Shown here piece after piece: positions 1-9,034 of a stretch of 43,639 nt of DNA. The stretch spans positions 1 to 43,639 of the forward strand of contig JBEKZL010000088.1 of the NCBI GenBank assembly GCA_049509915.1, in the 5' to 3' direction. Origin of the DNA: JBEKYD01 sp049509915. Its GTDB lineage: Bacteria > Acidobacteriota > Terriglobia > Bryobacterales > Bryobacteraceae. Every line of letters starts with the position of its first letter. The first letter of the stretch is position 1. A program made the translations under genes and the position numbers. The notes under the pieces were generated by a model. The model saw only the letters and a list, made by a program, of their open reading frames with translations. It was not told where the DNA came from and searched no databases.

Positions 1-1385
1 CGGACGATGTTCACCAGCCCGATGGCGTCCACATCGAAAACCGCCGTGGCGTCGGGATATGCGCCCATGCGGGGCGGATCGCCGGTAATGCAGATCAGGT
101 TGCGAATGCCCATGCTGTGCGCGCCGATCAGCTCGGACTGGATGCCGAGGATGTTGCGATCGCGGCAGCAGAAGTGATTCACCGCCTCGATGCCGGCGTG
201 CTGCTGGATGAGCTGGCAGGCCGCCTGCGCTGACATGCGGGCGCTGGCGCGCGGGCCGTCCGGCACGTTGATGGCATCGATGCCGTGCTCGGCGCAGAGC
301 CGCGCTCCGGCGATCTCGCGCGAAGCATCCACACCTCGCGGCGGCAGGATTTCCACGAAGGCCACGAATTTTCGCTCGACCAGCTTCGCGCCCAGCTTGG
401 ATTTCCGCTCCATGGGAACCGGCGGCAAAGACTGGGAGCGGGCTTCGGGCTCGTCCACTGTCACCGCCAACCGCCGCTGCCCGGGCTGCAAAGAACGAGC
501 CTCGGAACGGATCAGCTTGATGTGCTCGGGAGTGGTGCCGCAGCACCCACCAACGATACGTACCCCCGCCCACAGCATGCGGCGGGCGTACTGCGCCATA
601 TATTCCGGCGAAGAAAGATAAATATTGCGCCCTTCGACCCGCATCGGCAAGCCGGCGTTGGGCATGGCGCTGAGGGGCTTCTGGGTAAAGCCGAGCATGC
701 GCTCGACGGTTTCAAGCGTTGCCTTCGGACCCACCGAACAGTTCAACCCGATGACGTCGACCGGCCAGGAATCCATGGTGCGGGTGAAGCTCTCCGTATC
801 GGCGCCGCCCGGCAGGTGGCCGAAATCGTCGATCGTGACCTGGGCGACGATGGTAAGGTCCGGCCCGGCAGCCTCCCGCGCCGCGAAAACCGCTTCGCGC
901 AACTCGTCGAGGTTGCCAAAGGTTTCCAGAATCAGCAAATCGACGCCGGCATCGAGCAAGGCGCCAGCCTGTTCCTGAAATGCCTGGCGGGCTTCGGCGA
1001 AGGAGGTCGGCCCGAGGGGTTCAATACGTACTCCCAACGGACCGATGGCGCCGGCTACAAAGGCGCCGCCATGCGACGCCTCGCGCGCCAGGCGCACTCC
1101 GGCCCGGTTAATATCGGCCAGCTTTTCCACCAACCCAAACGCTGCCAGCCGGTTCCGATTGGCTCCAAAGGTATTGGTTTCCAAGATCTCCGCGCCAGCT
1201 TTGACATATTCGGCGTGGATCTGACGCACCAGGTCCGGCGCGGAAAGGTTCAGCTCGTCAAAGCAACGGTTGATAAAAACCCCGCGCGAATAGAGCATGG
1301 TGCCCATCGCGCCGTCGGCCACCAGCACACGGCTGGCCAGCCGGTCGCGGAATTGCTGAGCGCGCGTGATCGTCGCTGTTGCCAT
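1..1385 (-). CDS. Bifunctional homocysteine S-methyltransferase / methylenetetrahydrofolate reductase, 3' end cut by window
   Basis: About 461 residues are visible from ATG at 1385; the C-terminus lies beyond base 1. The N-terminal half is a homocysteine S-methyltransferase barrel: VLVADGAMGTMLY near the start, then the zinc ligands Cys216 (GLNCSVGP) and Cys281-Cys282 (VGGCCGTTPEH). From about residue 338 a methylenetetrahydrofolate reductase domain begins (KFVAFVEILPPRG, later LICITGDPP). This order matches the YitJ-type bifunctional enzyme of roughly 600 residues, which methylates homocysteine to methionine and handles the folate one-carbon donor in the cytoplasm. No cobalamin-binding domain is visible, unlike full MetH. 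The ribosome site before the ATG is weak. No riboswitch was recognised in the 137 bases upstream. The next gene upstream, also minus, is unrelated. Confidence 0.9.
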   Translation of the reverse strand, partial: MATATITRAQQFRDRLASRVLVADGAMGTMLYSRGVFINRCFDELNLSAPDLVRQIHAEYVKAGAEILETNTFGANRNRLAAFGLVEKLADINRAGVRLAREASHGGAFVAGAIGPLGVRIEPLGPTSFAEARQAFQEQAGALLDAGVDLLILETFGNLDELREAVFAAREAAGPDLTIVAQVTIDDFGHLPGGADTESFTRTMDSWPVDVIGLNCSVGPKATLETVERMLGFTQKPLSAMPNAGLPMRVEGRNIYLSSPEYMAQYARRMLWAGVRIVGGCCGTTPEHIKLIRSEARSLQPGQRRLAVTVDEPEARSQSLPPVPMERKSKLGAKLVERKFVAFVEILPPRGVDASREIAGARLCAEHGIDAINVPDGPRASARMSAQAACQLIQQHAGIEAVNHFCCRDRNILGIQSELIGAHSMGIRNLICITGDPPRMGAYPDATAVFDVDAIGLVNIV

Positions 1386-1522
1386 TTGGAATGTAACCGC
1401 AAAGCTGCCTTCGGTGCCGACTTGCGATCTTTCAAGTTTAGCGCGGATGGCGAACAAAATGCTGGAAACCCGATTCGCGTCCGGCAGCCACATTTCCCGC
1501 TTGCGCCGGCTCGGTTCAGCCG

Positions 1523-2194
1523 TCAGCTCAACACCGGCGAGGACAGCCGGATGATCTTTTTCTGAATAGCATACTGCACCAGTTGGGCTTTATTGTGAAT
1601 ATCGAGCTTGCGCATCAGGTTGAACTTGTGGGCCTCCACGGTCTTCACGCTTAACTCGAAGTCGCAGGCGATTTCCTTGACGGATTTCCCCTCGGCGAGC
1701 AGTTTGAGGATTTCCTTTTCGCGCTTGGTGAGAGTGGCGAAGCGCGGTTGCCGGACCGAGTCGTGACCCTGGGTCCGAAAGTCGTCGACCAGGCGGGACA
1801 ACAGCCTGGGGCTGAGGCAACTGCCGCCGCGGTGGACCTCTCGAATTGCGGTGACGAGTTGGTCGGCGGGGCTATCTTTCAAAATGTAGCCGTTGGCTCC
1901 CAGTTCCACGCACTCCGCCAGATACTCTTCGTCGTCGTACATGGAAAGGAAAACCACGCGCGTGTCGGGACGATCCTTGCGGATCAAACGCGTGGCTTCA
2001 AAGCTGCTCATCCCGTTCATGCCGATATCCATCAGCACTACATCGGGCTTGAGGCTCGCGGCCAGGGTCACAGCCTCGGAGGCATTGGCGGCTTCGCCGG
2101 CCACTTCGATATCCGGTTCCGAGCCGAGAAGCGTCCGCAGACCCTGGCGGAACATCGTGTGATCGTCAGTGAGTAGTACTCGAATTCTGGACAT
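1523..2194 (-). CDS. NarL/LuxR-family response regulator
   Basis: This 223-residue protein has a receiver domain (residues 1-120) with acidic pocket DD at 10-11, phosphoacceptor Asp56 (VVLMDIGMNG) and Lys in YILKDSP. A LuxR-type helix-turn-helix follows at about 155-205 (LTKREKEILKLLAEGKS and KTVEAHKFNLMRKL). It should be a DNA-binding transcription regulator switched on by phosphorylation. Its start codon lies inside the 3' end of the histidine kinase gene (29-base overlap), so the two are almost surely co-transcribed and translationally coupled as a two-component pair. The sequence does not reveal the stimulus or target genes. Confidence 0.93.
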   Translation of the reverse strand: MSRIRVLLTDDHTMFRQGLRTLLGSEPDIEVAGEAANASEAVTLAASLKPDVVLMDIGMNGMSSFEATRLIRKDRPDTRVVFLSMYDDEEYLAECVELGANGYILKDSPADQLVTAIREVHRGGSCLSPRLLSRLVDDFRTQGHDSVRQPRFATLTKREKEILKLLAEGKSVKEIACDFELSVKTVEAHKFNLMRKLDIHNKAQLVQYAIQKKIIRLSSPVLS

Positions 2195-3650
2195 TGCTCC
2201 CTACCATGACCTTGCTCAATACCGTAGCTACCGCCCGTGCCGGCTTTTGCGGCCAGTCGAGCGTTACGACCGTGCCCCGGCCGGGCACGCTCTTCACCGT
2301 GAGCGCGGCATCGAGTAGCGCCGCCCGGTCTTTCATACCGGCCAGCCCGAACGACATAGGCTTTGAAGCCTCTTCCACCGCGAAGCCGGTTCCGTCGTCC
2401 GCAATCCGCAGTCTGATTCTCTTATCGGCAATAACCAGCAAAAGTCTTACATGCCTGGCCCCAGAATGCCTGGCCACGTTATGGAGACACTCCTGGGCAA
2501 CCCGGTAGACCAATTCCTGAAAGGCCGGAGACAAGCCATCCGCGTGGCCTGAAATCCGCAGTTGCGGCTTGGCCGGGTGGGAACGTCCGAAGCTGGCGGC
2601 CAATTGCCGCAATGCCGCGGCCAATCCCAAACGCTCCAGCACGGCCGGGCTCAAGGCGGCGATGGTTCGCCGCAAGTCCGCGGCGGCGCGTTCAGTGATG
2701 CCGCGCGCACGGCGCAGGCGGCGGCGCACCGCCCCGGACACCTCGCGTTCGATCAACTCCAACTCCAGCCGCAGCGCCAGCAAGGATTGGGCGGCCTGAT
2801 CGTGCAGTTCGCGGCCAATGCGGCAGCGTTCTTTTTCCTCAGCCTGCCGGCCAAGCGCCAGCGCCTGGCGCAATTCCGTCTCCAGGCGGCGACGGTCCAA
2901 TACCTCGGTCGCGCGCTTCGAGGCGGCTTCGAGGAGGCTCAGTTCGCGCGGCATCCAACGGCGCTCCGCGGCGAAAGCCAGTTGCAGAACGTGGCGCTGG
3001 GCAAGCGGATAGGACCAATAGCTGGCGTAATTGCCGCGCATCGAAGGGTCGGCGATGAGCGCGGTTTGCCGCGAGCCGCCGGCGACTGTCCACGGGCGGG
3101 CCAGCTTTCCGGCCGTGGGCCGATCAAGGGCCAGCAAGCGGCCCGCCTGCGCGCCGAAACCGCGGGTCAGAATCCCGGCCAGCCGGTGCAGAAACTGGAG
3201 CGTGTCCGAACTTTCGGCATCGGCCCGATAGACGGCAAACAGAGCCTGGGTCTCAGCCTCCCGCACCTGGTAATAGGCGCGGGTTAGCGCCAGTACGGTA
3301 GCCAGGTGAATCTGCTCGCGCGACGGGGCGAACCGGCCGTTCAGAGCTTCCGCCAGTAACCGCCCGAATTCGGCGAGGGCTTCGGTTGCCTCCGGCGGCG
3401 GCAGATTCCAACGAGCCAGGCTCCTCCCGTGGTGCTCCACCTGTTCCACGAAGCGAGCGAGCCCCCCGGCGCGGGCCGCCCCCAGCGGCGTGATGCCGGT
3501 CAGGGCCCGGCGTTGTGCCGGGTCGTAACCGCGCGCGCGCAGCCATTTGCCGAACTCGCGTTCCAACCGCGGCCCCACCGGCTCGAGCGCCCGCGTCAAG
3601 CGTGCGGCGTGGTTCCGTGCGGCTCTGGTGAACAATTCGACCGAGGACAT
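2166..3650 (-). CDS. Soluble NarX/DesK-type sensor histidine kinase
   Basis: The 494-residue kinase lacks any obvious membrane segment, so it is probably cytoplasmic. Residues 1-245 form a helical sensory region I cannot assign; about 145-245 may be GAF-like. A HisKA_3 dimerisation segment follows with phospho-His283 in GRELHDQAAQSL, then an HATPase domain with N-box Asn391 (VAQECLHNVARHSG), G1 box IADDGTGF and a G2-like FGLAGMKDRA. This arrangement is the NarX/DesK/LiaS class that pairs with NarL-type regulators, in agreement with the overlapping regulator gene downstream. ATG at 3650 has a GGAG motif about 10 bases upstream. The last residues are encoded in the overlap and appear dispensable. 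Confidence 0.92.
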   Translation of the reverse strand: MSSVELFTRAARNHAARLTRALEPVGPRLEREFGKWLRARGYDPAQRRALTGITPLGAARAGGLARFVEQVEHHGRSLARWNLPPPEATEALAEFGRLLAEALNGRFAPSREQIHLATVLALTRAYYQVREAETQALFAVYRADAESSDTLQFLHRLAGILTRGFGAQAGRLLALDRPTAGKLARPWTVAGGSRQTALIADPSMRGNYASYWSYPLAQRHVLQLAFAAERRWMPRELSLLEAASKRATEVLDRRRLETELRQALALGRQAEEKERCRIGRELHDQAAQSLLALRLELELIEREVSGAVRRRLRRARGITERAAADLRRTIAALSPAVLERLGLAAALRQLAASFGRSHPAKPQLRISGHADGLSPAFQELVYRVAQECLHNVARHSGARHVRLLLVIADKRIRLRIADDGTGFAVEEASKPMSFGLAGMKDRAALLDAALTVKSVPGRGTVVTLDWPQKPARAVATVLSKVMVGSNVQNSSTTH

Positions 3651-3742
3651 CCTGTTTGTGCTCCAGAAGCGCTAAGTACAAACTATCGGCGGAGTTGGGG
3701 AATCCATTAGATGGGAAGCCGGAAATGTCGCACGTCTCCGGG

Positions 3743-4232
3743 CTAAAGCATAGCCTTGAAGCACTGGCGGCGGCTGATTTGTTTAGGCAACATTGTTTGC
3801 ATTTCCTGCCGCTGCCGCAGGGGCAGGGGGTCATTTCTGCCGATCTTGGGTTTGGGACGTCGGTAAGGTTCCTGGGGTTGTGCTGAATTGTGCGTACGGA
3901 AGACGTTTGGTTCGGTGGGCGCGGTTGTGCATTTTTGTGCATCGGCGGGCTGATCTCGATAGAAGTGGCCGCGACCCGATTCGGGTGTGGCGGCGGCCTT
4001 TCGTTTCTCTAGCTTGAGCGGGGTGATGATCTTGTGGATGATCAAGGTAGCGGCGCGGAGGAGGACCGAGGGTGAGGATTTTGGGTCGCTGAGGACTTTG
4101 CCGAGGGTTTCGAAAGCGGTCGGCCAGCTCGACGACGGGTCCGAGGAGCGGTTATAGGGCGGCGTTGGTGAAGGTAGTGCCGTTAGACGTGGCGTCGATG
4201 ACCTGGAGCTGCTGGAGGGTGAGTTGGTACAT
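3743..4232 (-). pseudogene. Decayed SEC-C motif protein gene (HTH-type acidobacterial family), frameshifted
   Basis: Pieces of one ancestral protein lie in three reading frames. From ATG at 4232 the start MYQLTLQQLQVIDATSNG reads 26 codons and hits TAA at 4152-4154. The second frame then carries LSDPKSSPSVLLRAATLIIH and IITPLK and ends in PKPKIGRNDP. The third frame carries the SEC-C zinc motif CPCGSGRKCKQCC. The switch between frames two and three falls on a run of five C (GACCCCCTGCCC, about 3830); with four C the reading continues as PKIGRNDPCPCGSGRK. I recall an acidobacterial family with an N-terminal DNA-binding-like part and a C-terminal SEC-C motif; here the helix-turn-helix middle seems missing. 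Membership is by memory, the frame changes are seen directly. Confidence 0.7.
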
Positions 4233-4240
4233 AACGTCAA

Positions 4241-4652
4241 CTTTCGGTTACACGATAGCGGGCGAGCGGGAAAAACCGGGGTGGGGAGGACGGCCGGAAT
4301 CGACGCTAAGCCATTGGGATAGCGGGATTAACAGATATTCTTGAATCGGCCTGGTTGGGGGTGATTCGGGAGGAACTCATTGATATGGCGGGGCCTTGAG
4401 GCCGGTATTTTTCGTAGGATGGAGGGCGGCAATGGGGCACGGCTGCCGAGGGGAAAAATTCATTGGCCAAGCTGAATGGCTGCTATGCCCGGCTGCCTGC
4501 AAGTGCTCAACCCCGGAAGGAACGGCGTGAGAAACTCCCGATTCTGGAAGTATCGTTTTCAGAAACAGGATAAGCAGACTCCTTTATGGAAAGGAATGAC
4601 ATTGTAATCAATAGTACATCAATGGCCCTAAACCTGCCCAGGCAATTGCCTT
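4241..4652. other. Upstream region of the receptor gene, no gene seen
   Basis: Some 410 bases without a convincing reading frame on either strand. It is less GC-rich near its right end (4560-4630), which fits a promoter region for the receptor gene at 4653, but I cannot name a specific sigma-factor site. A 12-base palindrome sits at its right edge and is listed separately. Confidence 0.5.
4640..4651 (+). promoter_or_regulatory. Perfect 12-base palindrome covering the ribosome-site region of the receptor gene
   Basis: AGGCAATTGCCT at 4640-4651 is a perfect palindrome ending one base before ATG 4653. The only Shine-Dalgarno-like bases (AGG, 4640-4642) form its left half, so in RNA they would pair with the bases just before the start codon. 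It could be an operator, a translation-control hairpin or chance. Confidence 0.35.
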
Positions 4653-7600
4653 ATGACCGTAAAACATAAGGCCCTATTTGTTCCTGTCCTTGCGCTGGTA
4701 GTCGCATTGTCATGCCTCGCGCCGTCCGCGCGCGCGCAAGCCATCAGCGGAGATCTAGTCGGCAACGTGCTCGACGCCAGCGGTTCCGCCGTTCCGAACG
4801 TCACCGTGACCGCGGCCAATACCGCCACCAACGTTAAATTCACCGGCACGACCAACATCAACGGCGACTACCGTATCGGTAACCTGCCGCCAGGCACCTA
4901 CGATGTCTCGGCCGCCGCCACAGGTTTCGCGGCGGCGATGTTGGCGGGCGTGAGCGTGGATTTGAACCGCACCACTACGGCGAACCTGAAACTGGCCGTG
5001 GGCACGATGTCGACCACCGTGGAGGTCACGGAAGCCGGTGCCTTGCTCGATACCACAACCGCCCAAGTGCAGCAATCTTACGCCGCGCAGCAACTTCAGG
5101 ATCTATCTACGAGCAGCAGCGGGCAGGGCGTGCTCAACCTGTCGCTGCTACAGGCAGGCGTGGCTTCGAGCGGCGGCGTCGGTTATGGCACCGGCCCGTC
5201 GGTCGGCGGCCAGCGTCCGACAAACAACAATTTCTCGATTGACGGCGTCAACAACAACGCCAAGTCGACTACCGGTCCGGTGGTTTCGATTCCCAATGAC
5301 GACGTGGCGCAGTTTACGATTCTGGCGAATCAGTTCCGTGCCGAGTACGGCCACTCCTCCGGGGGCCAGTTCAACACCATCGTGAAGAGCGGGAGCAACT
5401 CTCTGCACTTCACGCTTTACGATTACATGCGGAACCGGAACCTCAACGCTCTGGACCAGTCCTACAAGAACAGCGGCGTCTACAGCATTCCGCGCTACGA
5501 TTCGAACCGCCTGGGCGCCAATATCGGCGCTCCCATCATCCGCAACAAGTGGTTCATCTTCGGCGGGTTCGAATACGTTCCCGTCGGCCAGGCGTCCACC
5601 GCCAGTTCCAGCTTCTATGCGCCCACGACGGCCGGTTATGCCACGCTGGCCGCCCTGCCGGGGATCAGCCAAACCAATCTGAACGTGGTCAAGACCTATG
5701 CGGTAGCCGCTGCCACCACGGCGGGCGCTCCCAATATCACGGTGGGCGGAGTCACCGTCCCGACCGGCGTGATCTCGGCGGTGGGACCGAATTTCTCCAA
5801 TACCTACAACGCCGTAATCAGCTCGGATTTCGATATCTCCGACAAAGACCAGTTGCGCGGCCGTTACGTGGAAAATCACAGCTCTTCGCTGAGCACGGCT
5901 GCCGACCTTCCGGTTTTCTACACACCCACCCCGAACGTGAATTACCTGTCCACCGCAGCCTGGTATCACACCTTTTCTCCCGAACTGGTGAACGAATTCC
6001 GCCTGGGGTTCAACCGCAACAACCAGTCCGAGCCGGTGGGCAACCAGACCTTCCCCGGCCTGGATGCCTTCCCGAACCTGGTTTTCGAGGATTTGAACTT
6101 ACAGGTCGGACCGAATCCGAATTATCCGCAGAGCGGCATCAACAACAGCTACCAGGCAGTCGATAACGTCAACTGGACCCACGGCGAGCATACCGTCAAG
6201 GCCGGCGTCGAGGCCCGCGACTATATTTCGGGCACGCACTTCTCGCAGCGCGTTCGGGGAGACTATGAGTACACCAGCTTCGCCAACTACCTGTTGGACT
6301 TGTTCCCGGACTATTACCTGAGCCGGACGCTGGGCAATCCCGAGTTCTCCGGCAACTCGCTGGCGTATTACGGCTTCGTCCAGGACACCTGGCGCGTCAG
6401 AAAGAATCTGACGTTGGACGCCGGCCTTCGCTACGAATGGACGGGCGTGTCGCAGGGCGCCAAAGAGCAGGCTCTCGACTCGGTCGCCAGCGTTCCAGGA
6501 CTGGTTAACTTCGGCGTTCCCAAATCGAGCACCTTTGGCGGATTGGCCCCTCGGTTCGGTCTGGCGTATACGCTTGGCAAGAACGGCAATACGGTGATTC
6601 GCTCCGGATTCGGGCGCGCCACCGATGTCATCTACGACAACCTGCCGCTCAATAGCCCGCCCCCGCAGTTCGCAGTTTCGGTGACGCCGAGCCCCGGCAA
6701 CGGTCCCGCCAACTTTCTCCAGAATGGCGGCATTACAGCCGCCCAGTACGCGCCCAGCGGAACTCTGAACCATGCGCAGGCTGTAGCCGCCACATCGTAC
6801 TATCTGCCGAACCAGGTGCTCCCCTACTCGTTGAACTGGACTATGGAACTGGAGCACACCTTCGCCAGGGACTACACCTTCACGGCGCGCTACGTGGGTA
6901 CCCGCGGCGTCCATGAGCTGATGCAGATGTGGATTAACCGCCTGCATTCCAACGTCAACGCCAATTCGTACATCCCAACCTACATGGCCGCTCCCAGCGC
7001 CGCCACGCTGGCAAGCCTGCCGCTCAACGTCGGCGAACTGCGGGAACCCTCCGCTGGCTGGGCCGATCCCGCCTGGGCCTCGGCCGGCTTTCTGAATTCC
7101 ATCACCGCGTACGAACCGCAGGGCTGGTCGTTCTACAACGGCCTCGACCTGCAGATGCAGCGCCGCTTCTCCAAGGGCCTGCTCTTCCTGGCCGCTTACA
7201 CCTGGAGCCGCAACATCGACAACTCGACGGACACGCTCAACTCCAGTGCGTTGAGCCAGCGGCGCGTCCCCGACATGGGCGACCTCACCCAGGAAAAGGC
7301 CACCTCCGCCCTCGACCGGCGCAGCCGCCTAACCCTTTCTTCGGTTTACGATCTGCCTTTCCTGAAGGAAAGCAAGAACTGGTTCTACAAGAACATCGTT
7401 GGAAACTGGCAGTTCTCTCCCGTGTACACCTACGAATCGCCGGAATACTTCACCGTTTCGAGCGGTGTCAACACGAACCTCAACGGAGACAGCGGCGCCA
7501 TTTCCCGCACGATTCTGAATCCCAACGGGGCCGCGGGCACCGGCTCAGCCGTCTACGGATTGGACAAGAACGGCAACCGGATCGCTTATAACGCGGCCAC

Positions 7601-7970
7601 CGCGTCCGTCAATACGGTAGTCGCATGGGTCGCCATCAATCCCGATGCCCGGTACATCCAAGCCGCCGTCGGCGCATTGGCCAATACCGGCCGCAATACC
7701 GAACCCACCCGCCCCATCGACAACATCGACTTCACTATCACGAAGCGGTTCCAGATCACCGAGAAGGCCAAACTGGAATTCTCCGCCCAGGCGTACAACC
7801 TGTTCAACCACGCCCAGTTCATTCCCGGATCCCTCAACGACGTGGGCGCCGTCGGCACATCCGGCAGCACCGCCTACGTAACTGTCAACAATGTCAACTT
7901 CAATAACCCGGAGAGGGCATTCAGCAGCAGCCCGCGCACGGTGCAGATCGTCGGAAAGTTCATCTGGTAA
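4653..7970 (+). CDS. TonB-dependent receptor-like outer membrane protein with carboxypeptidase regulatory-like domain
   Basis: The 1105-residue protein starts with a signal peptide (residues 1 to about 28, ending PSARA). A carboxypeptidase-regulatory-like beta domain follows at about 34-96 (GDLVGNVLDASGSAVPNVTV to LPPGTYDVSAAATGF). A plug-like region (about 120-250, with VGGQRPTNNNFSIDGVNNNA) and a long beta barrel end in the aromatic C-terminus VQIVGKFIW expected of outer membrane barrels. This is the large receptor family expanded in Acidobacteria, thought to bind or import large substrates, often plant-derived; the ligand cannot be read from sequence. I see no clear TonB box. It stands alone, followed by a strong terminator, so it is probably monocistronic. 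Confidence 0.9.
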   Translation: MTVKHKALFVPVLALVVALSCLAPSARAQAISGDLVGNVLDASGSAVPNVTVTAANTATNVKFTGTTNINGDYRIGNLPPGTYDVSAAATGFAAAMLAGVSVDLNRTTTANLKLAVGTMSTTVEVTEAGALLDTTTAQVQQSYAAQQLQDLSTSSSGQGVLNLSLLQAGVASSGGVGYGTGPSVGGQRPTNNNFSIDGVNNNAKSTTGPVVSIPNDDVAQFTILANQFRAEYGHSSGGQFNTIVKSGSNSLHFTLYDYMRNRNLNALDQSYKNSGVYSIPRYDSNRLGANIGAPIIRNKWFIFGGFEYVPVGQASTASSSFYAPTTAGYATLAALPGISQTNLNVVKTYAVAAATTAGAPNITVGGVTVPTGVISAVGPNFSNTYNAVISSDFDISDKDQLRGRYVENHSSSLSTAADLPVFYTPTPNVNYLSTAAWYHTFSPELVNEFRLGFNRNNQSEPVGNQTFPGLDAFPNLVFEDLNLQVGPNPNYPQSGINNSYQAVDNVNWTHGEHTVKAGVEARDYISGTHFSQRVRGDYEYTSFANYLLDLFPDYYLSRTLGNPEFSGNSLAYYGFVQDTWRVRKNLTLDAGLRYEWTGVSQGAKEQALDSVASVPGLVNFGVPKSSTFGGLAPRFGLAYTLGKNGNTVIRSGFGRATDVIYDNLPLNSPPPQFAVSVTPSPGNGPANFLQNGGITAAQYAPSGTLNHAQAVAATSYYLPNQVLPYSLNWTMELEHTFARDYTFTARYVGTRGVHELMQMWINRLHSNVNANSYIPTYMAAPSAATLASLPLNVGELREPSAGWADPAWASAGFLNSITAYEPQGWSFYNGLDLQMQRRFSKGLLFLAAYTWSRNIDNSTDTLNSSALSQRRVPDMGDLTQEKATSALDRRSRLTLSSVYDLPFLKESKNWFYKNIVGNWQFSPVYTYESPEYFTVSSGVNTNLNGDSGAISRTILNPNGAAGTGSAVYGLDKNGNRIAYNAATASVNTVVAWVAINPDARYIQAAVGALANTGRNTEPTRPIDNIDFTITKRFQITEKAKLEFSAQAYNLFNHAQFIPGSLNDVGAVGTSGSTAYVTVNNVNFNNPERAFSSSPRTVQIVGKFIW

Positions 7971-7988
7971 GACACACGGGCAGTACCC

Positions 7989-8015
7989 GGGGGAGCCTCG
8001 CGGCTCCCCCTTTCT
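7989..8015 (+). terminator. Rho-independent terminator of the receptor gene
   Basis: GGGGGAGCC (7989-7997) pairs perfectly with GGCTCCCCC (8002-8010) around a TCGC loop, followed by TTTCT. It lies 18 bases after the receptor stop codon and before the convergent murB gene. This is the clearest intrinsic terminator in the window. Confidence 0.85.
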
Positions 8016-8045
8016 TGATGCTTTCTTCCGCCGCGGAAAAGCGTC

Positions 8046-9008
8046 CTATCCGATAAACTGCACTTCCGGCTCCAGCCGTATGCCGAAACGCGTCTCTACC
8101 CTGGCTTCGAGCTCGACGATCAGTTCGCGCAACTCGGCCGCCGTGCCGCCGCCGGCGTTATAGATCAGATTGGCGTGATACTCGGCCACCTGAATGCCGC
8201 CGCGCTGGAGGCCCTTGGCGCCGGCGCGCTCCAGGAACCAGGCGGCCGGGACTTTGCCTTCTCGCACGGCCGAAGCCGGAACTTCGCTCTGCACAAGCGC
8301 GGGCAGATCCGCCAGCAGCAGGTTCTTGAAAATGCTGCCGGCACATTTCATGGTCGGCGGGAATTTCCGGTTGCGCACCGCCAGGATCTCCGCGGCGGTG
8401 GCCTGCAACTCGCCGGCTTCGGCTTCTTCCATGTGGAGCTCAGCGCTCAGAACGACCCAGTCTTTGCGCTGTTTGAAGACGCTCTCGCGATAGCGGAACC
8501 GGCAGGCCGCGTGATCCAGCTGGCCCACCGTGGCGCCGTCGAAATACTCCACCCGCGCCACCCGTTCGGAGATGGAGTGGCCGTAGGCGCCGGCGTTGCC
8601 GTAAATCGCGGCGCCCACCCATCCGGGGATACCGGACAGCGTTTCCAGCCCCTTCAAGGCGCCGGTTGTGGTGAAATCCACGAGGTCCTGCAGCTCTGCG
8701 CCGGCCTGTACCGTCACGCACGAGCCTTCGGCGCGGATGGCGGCGGCGCGATAGCGGAGCACCATGCCGCGAAAGCCGGCGTCGGATACCACCAGGTTGG
8801 TGCCGCCGCCGATGACGGTCGAAACCATCCCGGTCTGGCGCGCCATCTTCAGCGCGGCAGCGAAGGCCGGGATGCTGGCTGCGTCCACCAGCCAATCGGC
8901 CCGGCCGCCGATTCCGAACCGCGTGTAGCCCGCCAGCGGCGCGCTGCGTAAGATAGTGAGTTGAGGAATCTCGGTAAGGCGCGCCTCGGTTTCTTCCGCG
9001 GTGAGCAT
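8046..9008 (-). CDS. murB: UDP-N-acetylenolpyruvoylglucosamine reductase (MurB)
   Basis: This FAD enzyme reduces UDP-GlcNAc-enolpyruvate to UDP-MurNAc in peptidoglycan synthesis, using NADPH in the cytoplasm. From ATG 9008 it has 320 residues; a TTG at 9017 would add MRW. Visible family features are TRFGIGGRADW, the FAD-binding GGGTNLVVSD (about 67-76), GIPGWVGAAIYGNAGAYG, the substrate-binding FRYRESVFK, the catalytic serine in CAGSIFKN (Ser225) and the C-terminal Glu in LEPEVQFIG (Glu315). Serine rather than cysteine at the proton-donor site is usual. The length fits. It diverges from the DUF2461 gene with only 26 bases between start codons, and no mur or fts neighbours are present. Confidence 0.95.
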   Translation of the reverse strand: MLTAEETEARLTEIPQLTILRSAPLAGYTRFGIGGRADWLVDAASIPAFAAALKMARQTGMVSTVIGGGTNLVVSDAGFRGMVLRYRAAAIRAEGSCVTVQAGAELQDLVDFTTTGALKGLETLSGIPGWVGAAIYGNAGAYGHSISERVARVEYFDGATVGQLDHAACRFRYRESVFKQRKDWVVLSAELHMEEAEAGELQATAAEILAVRNRKFPPTMKCAGSIFKNLLLADLPALVQSEVPASAVREGKVPAAWFLERAGAKGLQRGGIQVAEYHANLIYNAGGGTAAELRELIVELEARVETRFGIRLEPEVQFIG

Positions 9009-9034
9009 CCACCTCAATTATAAGGGAGGCTACG

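Noticed and set aside
1386..1522. Possible cobalamin or SAM-type riboswitch ahead of the methionine-synthesis gene
   Set aside because: I looked for conserved B12-box-like and SAM/SAH-type core sequences on the minus strand and found none.
285..1565. 426-codon plus-strand frame at the left edge
   Set aside because: It is opposite the methyltransferase/reductase, which has correct zinc and folate motifs; the plus product has no recognisable pattern.
3253..3942. 229-codon minus-strand frame containing the SEC-C motif as an intact gene
   Set aside because: Its first part is out of frame with the family sequence and its second half runs through the histidine kinase start in a shadow frame; only the SEC-C segment belongs to the decayed gene.
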